Of a stretch of 64,000 bases of DNA, positions 48,358 to 56,805 are shown piece by piece. The notes beneath the pieces were generated by a model, which saw only the letters and a program-made list of their open reading frames with translations, did not search any database and was not told where the DNA came from. A program made the translations under genes and the position numbers. Source of the stretch: Gulbenkiania mobilis (GTDB lineage: Bacteria; Pseudomonadota; Gammaproteobacteria; Burkholderiales; Chromobacteriaceae); the NCBI GenBank assembly GCA_004346645.1, contig SMDA01000002.1:1-64000 (forward strand), read 5' to 3'. The first letter of the stretch is position 1. The number at the start of each line of letters is the position of its first letter.

Positions 48358-48822
48358 ATGGATATCGGAATCAACGAACAGGACCGCGCCGAGATCGCTC
48401 AAGGACTGTCGCGCCTGCTGGCCGACACCTACACCCTGTACCTGAAGACGCACAACTTCCACTGGAACGTGACCGGACCGATGTTCAACACGCTCCACCT
48501 GATGTTCGAGACCCAGTACAACGAGCTTTCGCTGGCAGTGGACCTGATTGCCGAGCGCATCCGTGCCCTGGGCCACTACGCACCCGGCAGCTACGCCGAC
48601 TATGCGCGCCTGACCTCGATTCCCGAGGCGGAAGGCGTACCGCGCGCCGAAGACATGATCCGTCAGCTGGTCGAGGGTCATGAAACCCTGTGCCGCACGG
48701 CTCGCGGGCTGTTCGATGTGGCCGGCCGTGCCGAAGACGAGCCTACCGCCGACCTGCTGACGCAGCGTCTGCAGACGCACGAAAAGACGGCCTGGATGCT
48801 GCGTAGCCTGCTGGAAAAATAA
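48358..48822 (+). CDS. dps: DNA starvation/stationary phase protein Dps
   Basis: Dps forms a dodecamer that oxidises and stores iron with peroxide and protects DNA. The 154-residue protein has the ferroxidase ligands in [20 protein letters not shown] and [16 protein letters not shown], and the C-terminal [30 protein letters not shown] lies 10 bases upstream. The N-terminus lacks a long Lys-rich tail, so DNA binding may be weak. It stands alone with its own leader. Confidence 0.96.
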   Translation: MDIGINEQDRAEIAQGLSRLLADTYTLYLKTHNFHWNVTGPMFNTLHLMFETQYNELSLAVDLIAERIRALGHYAPGSYADYARLTSIPEAEGVPRAEDMIRQLVEGHETLCRTARGLFDVAGRAEDEPTADLLTQRLQTHEKTAWMLRSLLEK

Positions 48823-48863
48823 CCACTGCGGCTGGGCCTGCGGGCCCGGCCCTTTCTGCAGCC

Positions 48864-49727
48864 ATGACCCGATCCCTTTTTTCCGAGCGCTCCGGATTGC
48901 TGTTTCCCGCCCTGCTCGCGTCACTACTGCTGCACGCCCTGCTGCTTATTCCGGCCGGGCCCCGCAAGCAGGAAGATTCGGGCGCAGCACCGTTCCGGGC
49001 GCGCCAGATCGACATCCGCCTGCAACCGCCTGACAAAGTGCATCCTCCTGCCACCGAACGTGTGGCGCCTGTATCGCGTGCCGGCAGCGGCAACACATCC
49101 CGCCCCGACCATCTGGCCAGCAGGCGCCTGCCTGCCCCCATCCCGGCGACGCCGCCCCCCCCGCCCCGACCTGAGGCCGCCCCGGTGCCGGAAACGCCCG
49201 CTCCGGCCGCCACGCCGCCCAAGGTGATGCGCGACCCGGCCCGACCGGACCGCAGGTTGGCCGAAGCGCCCACGCCAAAAGGCGCGCCCGTAACCGCCAG
49301 CACCCTGCTGGCCCAGGCGGCAACGCTGGCGCGCGAAGGCGGTACCGATATGCAGGACAACAGTCTGGAGAGCGGCCCCCGCACAGCGGTGTATGGCGTG
49401 TCGGCACGCGGTGCGGTCTGGGCGCAGTATGTGCAGGACTGGATCCTGAAGGTGGAGCGCATCGGCACCCTCAACTATCCTGAGGAAGCCCGCACCACAC
49501 CCGGCGGGCCGGTACTGCGGGTGGTGGTCGGGCGCAACGGCAGCCTGCAGAAGGTGGCAGTGGTACGGACCTCCGGCAACCCGGCGGTGGACGAGGCCGC
49601 ACGGCGCATCGTGCGCATGGCAGCCCCCTTCCCGCCCCTACCTGCCAGTGTGGCGGCCGAATACGGCGCGCTGGTGATCGAAAAACGCTGGATGTTCACC
49701 ACGGACAGCCGGATGAGCGGACAATAG
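48864..49727 (+). CDS. TonB-like energy transducer
   Basis: A 287-residue inner-membrane-anchored periplasmic protein. An N-terminal helix (LLFPALLASLLLHALLLIPAG) is followed by a long Pro/Ala/Arg-rich stretch (about 30-150) and a TonB_C domain (about 195-275, PEEARTTPGGPVLRVVVGRNG and AVDEAARRIVRMAAPFPPLP). TonB spans the periplasm to power outer-membrane receptors. No exbB/exbD or receptor gene is adjacent. One uptake-like word lies at 49256. Confidence 0.9.
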   Translation: MTRSLFSERSGLLFPALLASLLLHALLLIPAGPRKQEDSGAAPFRARQIDIRLQPPDKVHPPATERVAPVSRAGSGNTSRPDHLASRRLPAPIPATPPPPPRPEAAPVPETPAPAATPPKVMRDPARPDRRLAEAPTPKGAPVTASTLLAQAATLAREGGTDMQDNSLESGPRTAVYGVSARGAVWAQYVQDWILKVERIGTLNYPEEARTTPGGPVLRVVVGRNGSLQKVAVVRTSGNPAVDEAARRIVRMAAPFPPLPASVAAEYGALVIEKRWMFTTDSRMSGQ

Positions 49728-49751
49728 CCCTTTGCCCCTAGGAGCCACACC

Positions 49752-50126
49752 ATGTACGAAGTCAACCGCAGCATCGCACTGATCCGCCCGCGTACTCCGT
49801 TCTTCGACTGGCTGCAGGCCCTGCCGGGCAACATCGCAGAGGGCCTGACGCTGGACGACCTGCGCAGTGACAGCAATGCCCTGTTGATCCCGCCCAACGA
49901 CGACGCCGAAGATGCGCTCGCCTTTATCATGGAGCGGGCGGAATCGCTGTTCGCCGCCGAGCTGTCGGACTGGTGCGAGGATGATGCGCTCTGGCCCGAC
50001 ACACTGGATGCGGACACCTTCGCGGTCTGGTTCGATGTGGAAATCCACACCATCCTGACCGACCTGGTCGACGCGCCGCTTGAGCGCGAGCAGTTCGAGC
50101 CCTTCGACCTTCCCCAGGCGGACTGA
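49752..50126 (+). CDS. Acidic conserved-looking protein of unknown function
   Basis: A 124-residue soluble protein starting MYEVNRSIALIRPRTPFFDWL; it is strongly acidic (many Asp and Glu, especially residues 38-124) and rich in Trp (DWLQALPG, DWCEDDALW, VWFDVEIH). I do not recognise the family. The stop lies 32 bases before the thioesterase gene, which runs the same way. Its translation signals and even codon use support a real gene. Confidence 0.8.
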   Translation: MYEVNRSIALIRPRTPFFDWLQALPGNIAEGLTLDDLRSDSNALLIPPNDDAEDALAFIMERAESLFAAELSDWCEDDALWPDTLDADTFAVWFDVEIHTILTDLVDAPLEREQFEPFDLPQAD

Positions 50127-50158
50127 ACCGCCGACGACACATCCACACAGAGGAAAAC

Positions 50159-50566
50159 ATGGCACATACCACCAAGATCAAGGTCCGCGGCTATCACCTG
50201 GACCTGTACCAGCATGTCAATAACGCCCGCTATCTGGAGTTTCTGGAGGAGGCCCGCTGGACCTTCTTCGAGGAGCGTGGCGACCTGGGCTGGTTCCTGC
50301 AGTCCGGCCTGGCGCTGGTGGTGGTGAACATCAACATTGATTACCGCCGAGCCGCTACAATGGGCGATGAACTGGCGGTGGAAACCACCGTCAAATCAGT
50401 TGGTAACCGCAGTGCGGTGATCCACCAGTGCGTGAAACTGGCGGGCACCGACAAGGTGGTAGCCGAGGCGGACGTCACCTTCGTGGTGTACGACGCCAAG
50501 CAGGACAAGGCTGTTCAACTCGAAGGCCAACTCAAGACGTTGCTCGAAGACCTGATGGAAGGCTGA
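50159..50566 (+). CDS. Acyl-CoA thioesterase of the hotdog (YbgC/FadM) family
   Basis: A 135-residue hotdog-fold thioesterase. The active-site Asp and helix are in GYHLDLYQHVNNARYLEFLEEARW, followed by VVVNINIDYRRAATMGDEL. These enzymes hydrolyse acyl-CoA thioesters in the cytoplasm; chain length preference is unknown. It precedes the TlpA-like gene by 40 bases, with an uptake-like word in the gap. Confidence 0.92.
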   Translation: MAHTTKIKVRGYHLDLYQHVNNARYLEFLEEARWTFFEERGDLGWFLQSGLALVVVNINIDYRRAATMGDELAVETTVKSVGNRSAVIHQCVKLAGTDKVVAEADVTFVVYDAKQDKAVQLEGQLKTLLEDLMEG

Positions 50567-50606
50567 GCAGCCGGCAGTTCGGCCAACTTTTTGTAGACGG
50601 AAGAAG

Positions 50607-51098
50607 ATGAAAAAAGGTCTGATTGCGCTGGCTGTGGTGCTGGTGGCGGGCTTTGCTGGCTATACGCTGCTTTCGGGTGGAAATGCCGCACCCGAGGTCA
50701 CCTACACCTCGATCACCGGCAAAACCGCCTCCACCGCATCCCTGAAGGGCAAGGTGGTGCTGGTCAACTTCTGGGCCACCAGCTGCCCCGGGTGCATCCA
50801 GGAAATGCCCGAACTGAAGAAGACCCACGAGCGTTATGCACCCCGTGGCTTTGAGACGGTGGCAGTGGCCATGAGCTACGACCCGCCCAACTACGTGAAG
50901 ACCTATGTAGACACGCACCAGCTGCCGTTCCACGTCACGCTGGATGCCCAAGGCAGCATTGCCAAGGCTTTCGGCGACGTGCAGCTGACGCCCACTTCGG
51001 TACTGATCGACAAGGAAGGCAACATCGTCAAGCGCTACGTCGGTGTACCGGACTTTGCCGAACTCAACGGTCTGATCGAGCAGAAGCTGAAGGCCTGA
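50607..51098 (+). CDS. Membrane-anchored TlpA/ResA-type thiol-disulfide protein
   Basis: A 163-residue protein with an N-terminal signal anchor (MKKGLIALAVVLVAGFAGYT) and a periplasmic thioredoxin fold. The active site is FWATSCPGCIQEMPEL (C-P-G-C in place of the usual C-P/G-P-C), with a cis-proline in QLTPTSVLID. Such proteins reduce periplasmic disulfides, often for cytochrome c or copper centre assembly; no such genes are nearby. A terminator follows 24 bases downstream. Confidence 0.93.
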   Translation: MKKGLIALAVVLVAGFAGYTLLSGGNAAPEVTYTSITGKTASTASLKGKVVLVNFWATSCPGCIQEMPELKKTHERYAPRGFETVAVAMSYDPPNYVKTYVDTHQLPFHVTLDAQGSIAKAFGDVQLTPTSVLIDKEGNIVKRYVGVPDFAELNGLIEQKLKA

Positions 51099-51120
51099 GC
51101 AGGCGTGCTTCGCAAACTTT

Positions 51121-51147
51121 CAGCCCCGCGCCCAGCGGGGCTTTTTG
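51121..51147 (+). terminator. Terminator after the TlpA-like gene
   Basis: AGCCCCGC (51122-51129), a 5 nt loop and GCGGGGCT (51135-51142) followed by TTTTT. It marks the end of the native gene block and the left edge of the foreign-looking islet. Confidence 0.88.
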
Positions 51148-51154
51148 TAGTGCG

Positions 51155-51373
51155 GTGCTGCCGGGCTACACCTCACATACCTACACGGCCACCAATATCA
51201 AGAACAGTGGCGAATGGACCTGCTGGAGCAACAGTGGCTATTCGTGCGCGATACATGGCGACGGTTCGGTCTGTTCCGGCAATAACGGCTGCTCGTGCTG
51301 GTGGTATGCGAAAGGCAGCGGCGGGAATTGCTATGTGGCGACGAGTATGACGTGTACCCGTACCGGCCCGTGA
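51155..51373 (+). pseudogene. Headless fragment of a Cys-rich exported protein
   Basis: An open frame of 72 codons with no proper start (GTG at 51155, directly after a terminator, no ribosome binding site, no signal peptide). The product is rich in Cys, Ser, Gly and Trp (NNGCSCWWYAKGSGGNCYV) with seven cysteines, a pattern of disulfide-bonded exported proteins. It looks like the C-terminal end of a gene whose front is lost. I do not recognise the family. Confidence 0.5.
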
Positions 51374-51384
51374 ATCCACCCTGA

Positions 51385-51433
51385 CACGGCTTGCTTTGAG
51401 TAGTGGAACCAGCCTAAAGCAAAGCAAGCCGTG
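51385..51433. repeat. 14 bp perfect inverted repeat
   Basis: CACGGCTTGCTTTG (51385-51398) and CAAAGCAAGCCGTG (51420-51433) are exact reverse complements, separated by 21 bases. No T-run follows. The right arm is followed at once by a second inverted repeat (TGCACTT 51432-51438 / AAGTGCA 51456-51462) and by the palindrome TGATGAATTCATCA (51463-51476). Confidence 0.9.
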
Positions 51434-51501
51434 CACTTGCGCTGCTCAAAGCCAAAAGTGCATGATGAATTCATCAACAAAACTTCACTAGGAGACGAGC
51501 T

Positions 51502-52563
51502 ATGACTACCCCGACCGCCGTACTGAATGCCGATGGCAGCATCGACTACGCTGAGTTTGCCCCAGAGGGTCAACTGATCCAAACCCATGTCACTTCAACT
51601 ATGGTGAAGTCGCTGGAGTCGATGATCGCGGGCTGGGTCACAACCAATATGAACCAGCCCGCGCTCACGCCGGATATGGTCATCATCGCCAACCTGGCGG
51701 TAGCGGACGGCCTGATCACCTCCACGCAACTGGCGAATTGGGCGACCAGCCAAAACATCATCGTCAAGGACATCTTCACCGGCAATGGCACTCCGACACC
51801 GACCACCCCGACCACCAGCCAGTCTTTCGTGTCGGCCATGAACGACCCGGCGCTGACTACAGCGGCAAACGCCCCGACTGCGACACAGGCACAGACCACC
51901 GCGACGTTGAACCAACTGCAAAGCGCCAGCCCGACCGTGCCAGGGCCAACCCCGATTCCCGGTCACGACGTACAGGCCGATCAGGTGCAGGGCGCCTACA
52001 TCGCGTTTTACGGTCGTCCAGCGGATGTGGCAGGCCAAAGCTACTGGATGGATCAACTGCAAAAAAGCGGTGGCAATCTGGATGCGATCATCAACTCCTT
52101 TGGCAACTCGGCGGAATCGAAAGCGCTGTACGGGGCGTCCTCGGTCGATCAGCAAGTCAGCAACGTCTACCACCAGCTTTTTAACCGTGCGGCGGATACG
52201 GGGGGGCTGAACTATTGGGTTGACCAGATCAATACCGGCAAAGTCTCGCTGGCGGGAGCAGCAATGGCGATCTTCAATGGCTCGGTTGGCTCAGACAAAG
52301 CGCAGATCAACAACAAGATGGTTGTTGCCAGTGCCTTCACCGACTCTCTAGCTCACAACAGTTTGGCTAACTCGCTATACACAGGGGAAACCGCTGCCGC
52401 TAACGCTCGCAGCTACCTGTTCGCGACCAACACGGACACTACCTTGGCGGGCAAGCTGGCCGGAATTTCCGACGCGGTGGCTCTGCACATCCAAAGTGGC
52501 ATCGACGCCGATCTGGCGGGGGTGGGCATCACCCTTACTGGCATGATCACGACCCACGTATGA
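51502..52563 (+). CDS. DUF4214 domain protein, probably secreted
   Basis: A 353-residue protein without a classical signal peptide. The first 90 residues look helical, a Thr/Pro linker (about 93-150, GNGTPTPTTPTTS) follows, and residues 155-300 match the DUF4214 pattern of YxAFYGRPADxxGxxYW repeats (AYIAFYGRPADVAGQSYW and QLFNRAADTGGLNYWVDQI). DUF4214 occurs in type I secreted and S-layer-like proteins. AGGAGA lies 6 bases before the start. GC content and codon use are lower and less biased than in the flanks, and no uptake-like word occurs. It is probably horizontally acquired. Confidence 0.85.
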   Translation: MTTPTAVLNADGSIDYAEFAPEGQLIQTHVTSTMVKSLESMIAGWVTTNMNQPALTPDMVIIANLAVADGLITSTQLANWATSQNIIVKDIFTGNGTPTPTTPTTSQSFVSAMNDPALTTAANAPTATQAQTTATLNQLQSASPTVPGPTPIPGHDVQADQVQGAYIAFYGRPADVAGQSYWMDQLQKSGGNLDAIINSFGNSAESKALYGASSVDQQVSNVYHQLFNRAADTGGLNYWVDQINTGKVSLAGAAMAIFNGSVGSDKAQINNKMVVASAFTDSLAHNSLANSLYTGETAAANARSYLFATNTDTTLAGKLAGISDAVALHIQSGIDADLAGVGITLTGMITTHV

Positions 52564-52631
52564 AGCGGATGACTGCTGCGTTGGCGGTGGGGGTGCTGGT
52601 CGTGTCTTGCGGCGCGTGGGCCAGCTCATGA
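52560..52631 (+). pseudogene. Signal-peptide stub of a truncated exported protein
   Basis: Overlapping the DUF4214 stop (ATGA), a 23-codon frame reads MKRMTAALAVGVLVVSCGAW then ASS and stops. Basic start, hydrophobic core and a cleavable AWA end are exactly a signal peptide with nothing after it. The stop is made by the TCATGA at the end of the convergent moeB-like gene, so the rest of the gene seems to have been lost at the junction. Could be a chance frame. Confidence 0.45.
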
Positions 52632-53384
52632 CCGCTGCCGGCATACCGGGCAGTCCGGGTCGCGGGGTACGCGGGTTTCACTGAAGTGGCCAGACCACGC
52701 GGCATAGCGCCAGAAACGCCCGGCACTGCCGCGCTCGCCCACCAGCCACTTGACCGCCTCGACCGCCTGCAGACTGCCTAGCACACCCACCAGCGGAGCC
52801 AGCACACCGAAGGTCGCGCAGGGCCCGTCACCTTCATCGCCCTCATCGGGAAACAGGCACTGGTAGCAAGGGGAGGCTGGATTGGCCGGATCGAAGACCG
52901 CAAGCTGCCCTTCGGTGCGCACAGCAGCCCCCGACACCAGCGGCACCCCGGCAGCAAAGCACGCCCGGTTCACGGCGTGGCGGGTGGCAAAATTGTCCGA
53001 GCAGTCCAGCACCAGCGTCTGCGCCGCCACCAGCGTCGTCAGACGGGCTGCCTGCAGGCGTTCGTCCAGCGCCACCACCTGGCACATATCGTTCAGCGCC
53101 CGGGCGCGTTCGGCCGCCGCCTCCGCCTTGTTTCGGCCAAGGTCGGCCTGGGCAAAGGCGATCTGGCGCTGCAGATTGGACAGGGCCACCGTGTCGGCAT
53201 CGGCCACCGTCAGCGTGCCGATGCCGGCGGCCGCGAGATAGAGCACTACCGGCGAACCCAGACCTCCCGCTCCCACCACCAGCACGCGGCTGGCAGCCAG
53301 GGCGGCCTGACCGGTCAGGTCGATCTGGGGTAGTAGGAGATGACGGCTGTAACGCAGCAGCGCAGCGTCGGAGAGTTCGCTCAT
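52626..53384 (-). CDS. ThiF/MoeB family adenylyltransferase
   Basis: A 252-residue E1-like enzyme that adenylates the C-terminal glycine of a ubiquitin-like sulfur carrier (ThiS or MoaD). The nucleotide motif VLVVGAGGLGSPVVLYLAAAG, the Arg in NLQRQIAF, DCSDNFATRHAVN and the zinc cysteines CYQC and DCPVCRQ are intact. The start at 53384 (MSELSDAALLRYSRHL) follows the family; an alternative ATG at 53432 overlaps the ntrX stop (ATGA). It lies downstream of ntrX. No thi or moa gene is adjacent, so MoeB or ThiF cannot be decided. Confidence 0.9.
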   Translation of the reverse strand: MSELSDAALLRYSRHLLLPQIDLTGQAALAASRVLVVGAGGLGSPVVLYLAAAGIGTLTVADADTVALSNLQRQIAFAQADLGRNKAEAAAERARALNDMCQVVALDERLQAARLTTLVAAQTLVLDCSDNFATRHAVNRACFAAGVPLVSGAAVRTEGQLAVFDPANPASPCYQCLFPDEGDEGDGPCATFGVLAPLVGVLGSLQAVEAVKWLVGERGSAGRFWRYAAWSGHFSETRVPRDPDCPVCRQRS

Positions 53385-53428
53385 GGAAGGCAGCGGGGCA
53401 GACCGGCCACCCAAGGCGGCCGGCGGGG

Positions 53429-54697
53429 TCATTCTTCTGCAGTACGGCGGATGAACTTGATGTCCAGCTGCTTGAGCTTGCGGTAAAGGTGGGTGCGCTC
53501 GAGGCCCACCTTCTGGGCGACGCGGCTCATGTTGCCGTTCTCGAGGGCGATGTGATACTCGAAGTAGCGACGCTCCAGTTGCTCGCGCAGCTCGCGCAGT
53601 GGCAGGTTGAAGTCGAAGCCGGTCTCCTCCACCGGCTTTTCGTGCCGAAACTGGGCGAGCACCTTGTTGACCTCGCCCGCGTCGATCTCGTCGCTTTCGG
53701 CCGTCAGCGCCAGGCTCTTGATGATGCTGCGCAACTGCTCGAGATTACCCGGCCAGTCGTACTGGCGCAGCGCATTGAGCGCGGATGTGGTCAGCCGGCG
53801 CCCCGGCACCTGCTTGGATTCCACCAGCTCGGTCAGGATCTGCTCCGCAACAAAGATGATGTCTTCGGCGTGCTCTCGCAGCGGGGGGATCGGGACGATG
53901 ACGCTGGAGAGCGCGGTCAGCAGCCGGTTGTCGCACTCCGGGTCCACCAGCAGCTCTTGCAGCGGACGACTACAGGAGCACACCAGCCGCACGTTGAAGC
54001 GGTCGAGCTTGGAGAGCATGAACAACAGGCCCTGCTGCACGCGCCGGCCATACTGGCCGATCTCGGGCAGGAACAGTACCCCATTGTTGGCCTTCTGCAG
54101 CAGCTCCAGCGGCGCATCGGCCAGCTGCTCTGGCTTGCCCAGCGTCACCCAGGGAGTGTTGCCTTGGTGAAAGAAGCGTGCCACCAGTTCGAAGCCCGAG
54201 CCGGGCTCGCCCGTCAGCAGCACCGGCGAGCGCACCTTGGAGACACGCTCCAGCTGGCGTTTCAGTTCCTGGATGGGTTCGCTCTTGCCGAGCTTGTCCA
54301 AGTTGAGCGAGGTATTGGCCTGCATGTCACCGTATTTCAGGGCACGCTGGACGGTGGAGAGCAGCTTCTGCAGCGCGATCGGCTTTTCCAAGAAATCGAA
54401 CGCACCGATGCGGGTGGCTTCCACGGCGGTGTCAATGCTGGCGTGGCCGGACATCATGACCACCGGCATGTTCAGTTGGCCGGACTTGGCCCATTCCTTG
54501 AGCAGCGTGACGCCATCGCAGTCCGGCATCCAGATGTCGAGCAACACCAGGGCCGGCCGCGTCTGGTTTCTCAACTGACGGGCGACTTCGGCGTTTTCGG
54601 CCAACGCGATGGTGTAGCCCTCGTCCTGCAGGATCTCGGACAACAGTTCGCGGATGCCGATTTCGTCGTCGACAATCAAAATATCGCTGCTTCGCAT
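53429..54697 (-). CDS. ntrX: NtrX-type response regulator with degenerate AAA+ domain
   Basis: A 422-residue response regulator, partner of NtrY. The receiver domain (1-120) is complete with D10/D11, phosphoacceptor D54 (LLDIWMPDCDG) and K105. The central AAA+ domain (about 140-330) is short and degenerate: Walker A reads GEPGSGFE (Lys replaced by Phe), the GAFTGA sigma-54 loop is missing and Walker B reads GVLFLPEIG (Asp replaced by Pro). The Fis-type helix-turn-helix (NMSRVAQKVGLERTHLYRKL) is intact. It can bind DNA but should not activate sigma-54. It overlaps ntrY by 1 base. One uptake-like word lies at 54596. Confidence 0.93.
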   Translation of the reverse strand: MRSSDILIVDDEIGIRELLSEILQDEGYTIALAENAEVARQLRNQTRPALVLLDIWMPDCDGVTLLKEWAKSGQLNMPVVMMSGHASIDTAVEATRIGAFDFLEKPIALQKLLSTVQRALKYGDMQANTSLNLDKLGKSEPIQELKRQLERVSKVRSPVLLTGEPGSGFELVARFFHQGNTPWVTLGKPEQLADAPLELLQKANNGVLFLPEIGQYGRRVQQGLLFMLSKLDRFNVRLVCSCSRPLQELLVDPECDNRLLTALSSVIVPIPPLREHAEDIIFVAEQILTELVESKQVPGRRLTTSALNALRQYDWPGNLEQLRSIIKSLALTAESDEIDAGEVNKVLAQFRHEKPVEETGFDFNLPLRELREQLERRYFEYHIALENGNMSRVAQKVGLERTHLYRKLKQLDIKFIRRTAEE

Positions 54698-56805
54698 TAG
54701 GCCTCCAGCAATGGCAGGGTGAGAAGAATGCGCGCACCGTGCGGTTCGGCATTGACCAGGGTGACCTGGCCGTGGTGCTCATCCACGATCTTCTTGACGA
54801 CGGCGAGCCCCAGCCCGGTTCCCTTCGTCTTGCTCGTTACATACGGTTCGAAGGCTCGCGGCAGGATGTCGGCACCGAAGCCGGGGCCATTGTCCTCCAC
54901 GCAGATTACCGCGCTTCTTCCTTCTTTTCGGCTGCTAATTTGAATGATCGGGATGCCAGCGTCAAGGACCGCATCCTGCGCATTCTGAAGGAGATTGTGT
55001 ACAACCTGCCGCAGCAGCGCCGCATCCCCCATGATTTCCAGCGGGGTTTCCGACAGGCTGACGCGGATGGCCGGCTGGGCCTCGTAGAGCGTCATCACTT
55101 CGCGCAGCAGTGCGTTCAGCTCCAGCGGATTGAGCTGGGTGCGCGGCGCGCGTGCGTATTCTCGGAAAGCATCTACCATGCCCTTGAGCGCTGTGACCTG
55201 TTTGACGATGGTGTCGGTGGAACGGCGCAGCATGTCGGCGTCCGCCGGTTCGAGCTTGTCCGAGAGCTTCATCGCCAGCCGCTCGGCGGACAGCTGAATG
55301 GGCGTCAGCGGGTTGCGGATCTCGTGCGCCAGACGCTTGGCCACTTCCCCCCAGGCGGCATCGCGCTGGGCGCGTGCCAGTTCGGTGATGTCGTCGAACA
55401 CCACCACATGCCCGCTGCCATAGCTCTCGGGCAGGGACGAACCGCGCACCAGCAGCGCGCGTTCGCCTTGGGGCGCCTCGAAGCCGAGCTGTTTCTGCCA
55501 GTCGTGGCTGCCAGGCTTTCGGCTTTCGGAAAGGATGAGGTCGATCAGCGGCGAGAGGGCCGGCACGCGGGTGGCCCAGGCCGGCATGACACTGGGGGCG
55601 AGCTCGCTGAAGTCCACCGCCAGAATGCGCGCAGCACTGGTATTGGCCGCACGCAGCTTCCAGTCGCTGTCGAAGGCCATCACACCGGCGGAGAGGTTGG
55701 TGAGAATACTCTCCAGGTACAGCTTGCCCGCTTCCAGTTGGCTGCGGTTTTCCTCGGCCAGGTGCCGCGCGTCGTCCAACTGCTGCGTCATACGGTTGAA
55801 CATCGTGGTGAGGATGCCCAGCTCGTCGCGGCGGTAGACCGGGTGGCGCCGCGAGTAGTCGCCTTGCGCCACCGCGCGCGTGCCTGCGGCCAGTTCGGCC
55901 AAGGGGGCCGACAGCCGCTCGGACAGGAAGAGTCCGAAAGCCAGCGCGGCGGTCAGGGCCAGCAGACAGGCCAGGGCAAGCGTGAGGGTGTAGAAGGTGG
56001 TCAGCCCGCTGCGCGCCAGCAGCAACTGGCGATAGTCGGCGCGCGCCTGCTCGATCAGCTCGGCATCGCGGGCAATGGTTTCCGGGGCGGCCTGCTGCAC
56101 TTGGAGGATGCGCGCTTCATTGCTGGCGGTGCGGTAGGCGAGCAGCACCTTCAGGTAGAGATGCTGGTCAGGGCCGTTCTCGATGCTCTGCACCGGTTGG
56201 CGTGGCCGCAGGGTGCGTACCGCATCACGCCCCGGCGGCATCGGCAGGCGATCCAGGGCTACCCCGGCAAAGCCCACCAGCTGCCCGCTACGGGTGAACA
56301 CGGCGATTTCCGACAGCCCCAGCTGCTCGCGCAATCGCTCCAGCCGCGAGGGGAGCAGCACATCGGAAGTGGCATCGATGTCGTCCAGCACCACCCGGCT
56401 CTTTCGGCCAACGTCTTCCAGCACGTAGCCCAAGGCATTTCGGCCCAGATCGAGCCCGCGGTCGAGCGCGGCCTCTACGCTGACGTTGAACCAACTTTCG
56501 ATGCTGCGGGTGAGGAACTGGGCGGAGACGGTGAACACTAGCGCACCCGGCACCAGCGCCACCACGGCAAACATCACCACCAGGCGCTGGGCCAGCTTGG
56601 CACCGAACACGCGACTCTTCACACGCTGGCGCAGCTTGAGGATCTGCCGGGCTACCACCCCTGCCAGCGCGGCAAACAGCAGGGCATTGAGCCCGAACAC
56701 CCACCAGTAGTACTCGGCCAGCTTGGAAGTGTTGCCGGTGGCCAGTGCCAGCAGGTACAGGAGAATGGCCGACAGCGTCGCCAGGGCGATGGCGGCGTAG
56801 CGCAT
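54697..56805 (-). CDS. ntrY: NtrY-type sensor histidine kinase
   Basis: A 702-residue inner-membrane sensor kinase. Two to three helices at the N-terminus (about 1-85), a periplasmic domain, another helix near residues 270-295 and a HAMP linker precede a PAS-like domain (about 370-470). The HisKA motif RLAHEIRNPLTPIQLSAERL holds the phosphorylated His, and the ATPase domain ends with EDNGPGFGADILPRAFEPYV and GTGLGLAVVKKIVDEH. With NtrX it forms a system linked in other bacteria to redox and nitrogen metabolism. The ATG shares one base with the stop of the DUF4390 gene. One uptake-like word lies at 56403. Confidence 0.95.
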   Translation of the reverse strand: MRYAAIALATLSAILLYLLALATGNTSKLAEYYWWVFGLNALLFAALAGVVARQILKLRQRVKSRVFGAKLAQRLVVMFAVVALVPGALVFTVSAQFLTRSIESWFNVSVEAALDRGLDLGRNALGYVLEDVGRKSRVVLDDIDATSDVLLPSRLERLREQLGLSEIAVFTRSGQLVGFAGVALDRLPMPPGRDAVRTLRPRQPVQSIENGPDQHLYLKVLLAYRTASNEARILQVQQAAPETIARDAELIEQARADYRQLLLARSGLTTFYTLTLALACLLALTAALAFGLFLSERLSAPLAELAAGTRAVAQGDYSRRHPVYRRDELGILTTMFNRMTQQLDDARHLAEENRSQLEAGKLYLESILTNLSAGVMAFDSDWKLRAANTSAARILAVDFSELAPSVMPAWATRVPALSPLIDLILSESRKPGSHDWQKQLGFEAPQGERALLVRGSSLPESYGSGHVVVFDDITELARAQRDAAWGEVAKRLAHEIRNPLTPIQLSAERLAMKLSDKLEPADADMLRRSTDTIVKQVTALKGMVDAFREYARAPRTQLNPLELNALLREVMTLYEAQPAIRVSLSETPLEIMGDAALLRQVVHNLLQNAQDAVLDAGIPIIQISSRKEGRSAVICVEDNGPGFGADILPRAFEPYVTSKTKGTGLGLAVVKKIVDEHHGQVTLVNAEPHGARILLTLPLLEA

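Noticed and set aside
54739..56541. 600-codon plus-strand open frame opposite ntrY
   Set aside because: Antisense shadow of an intact histidine kinase gene; no motif of its own.
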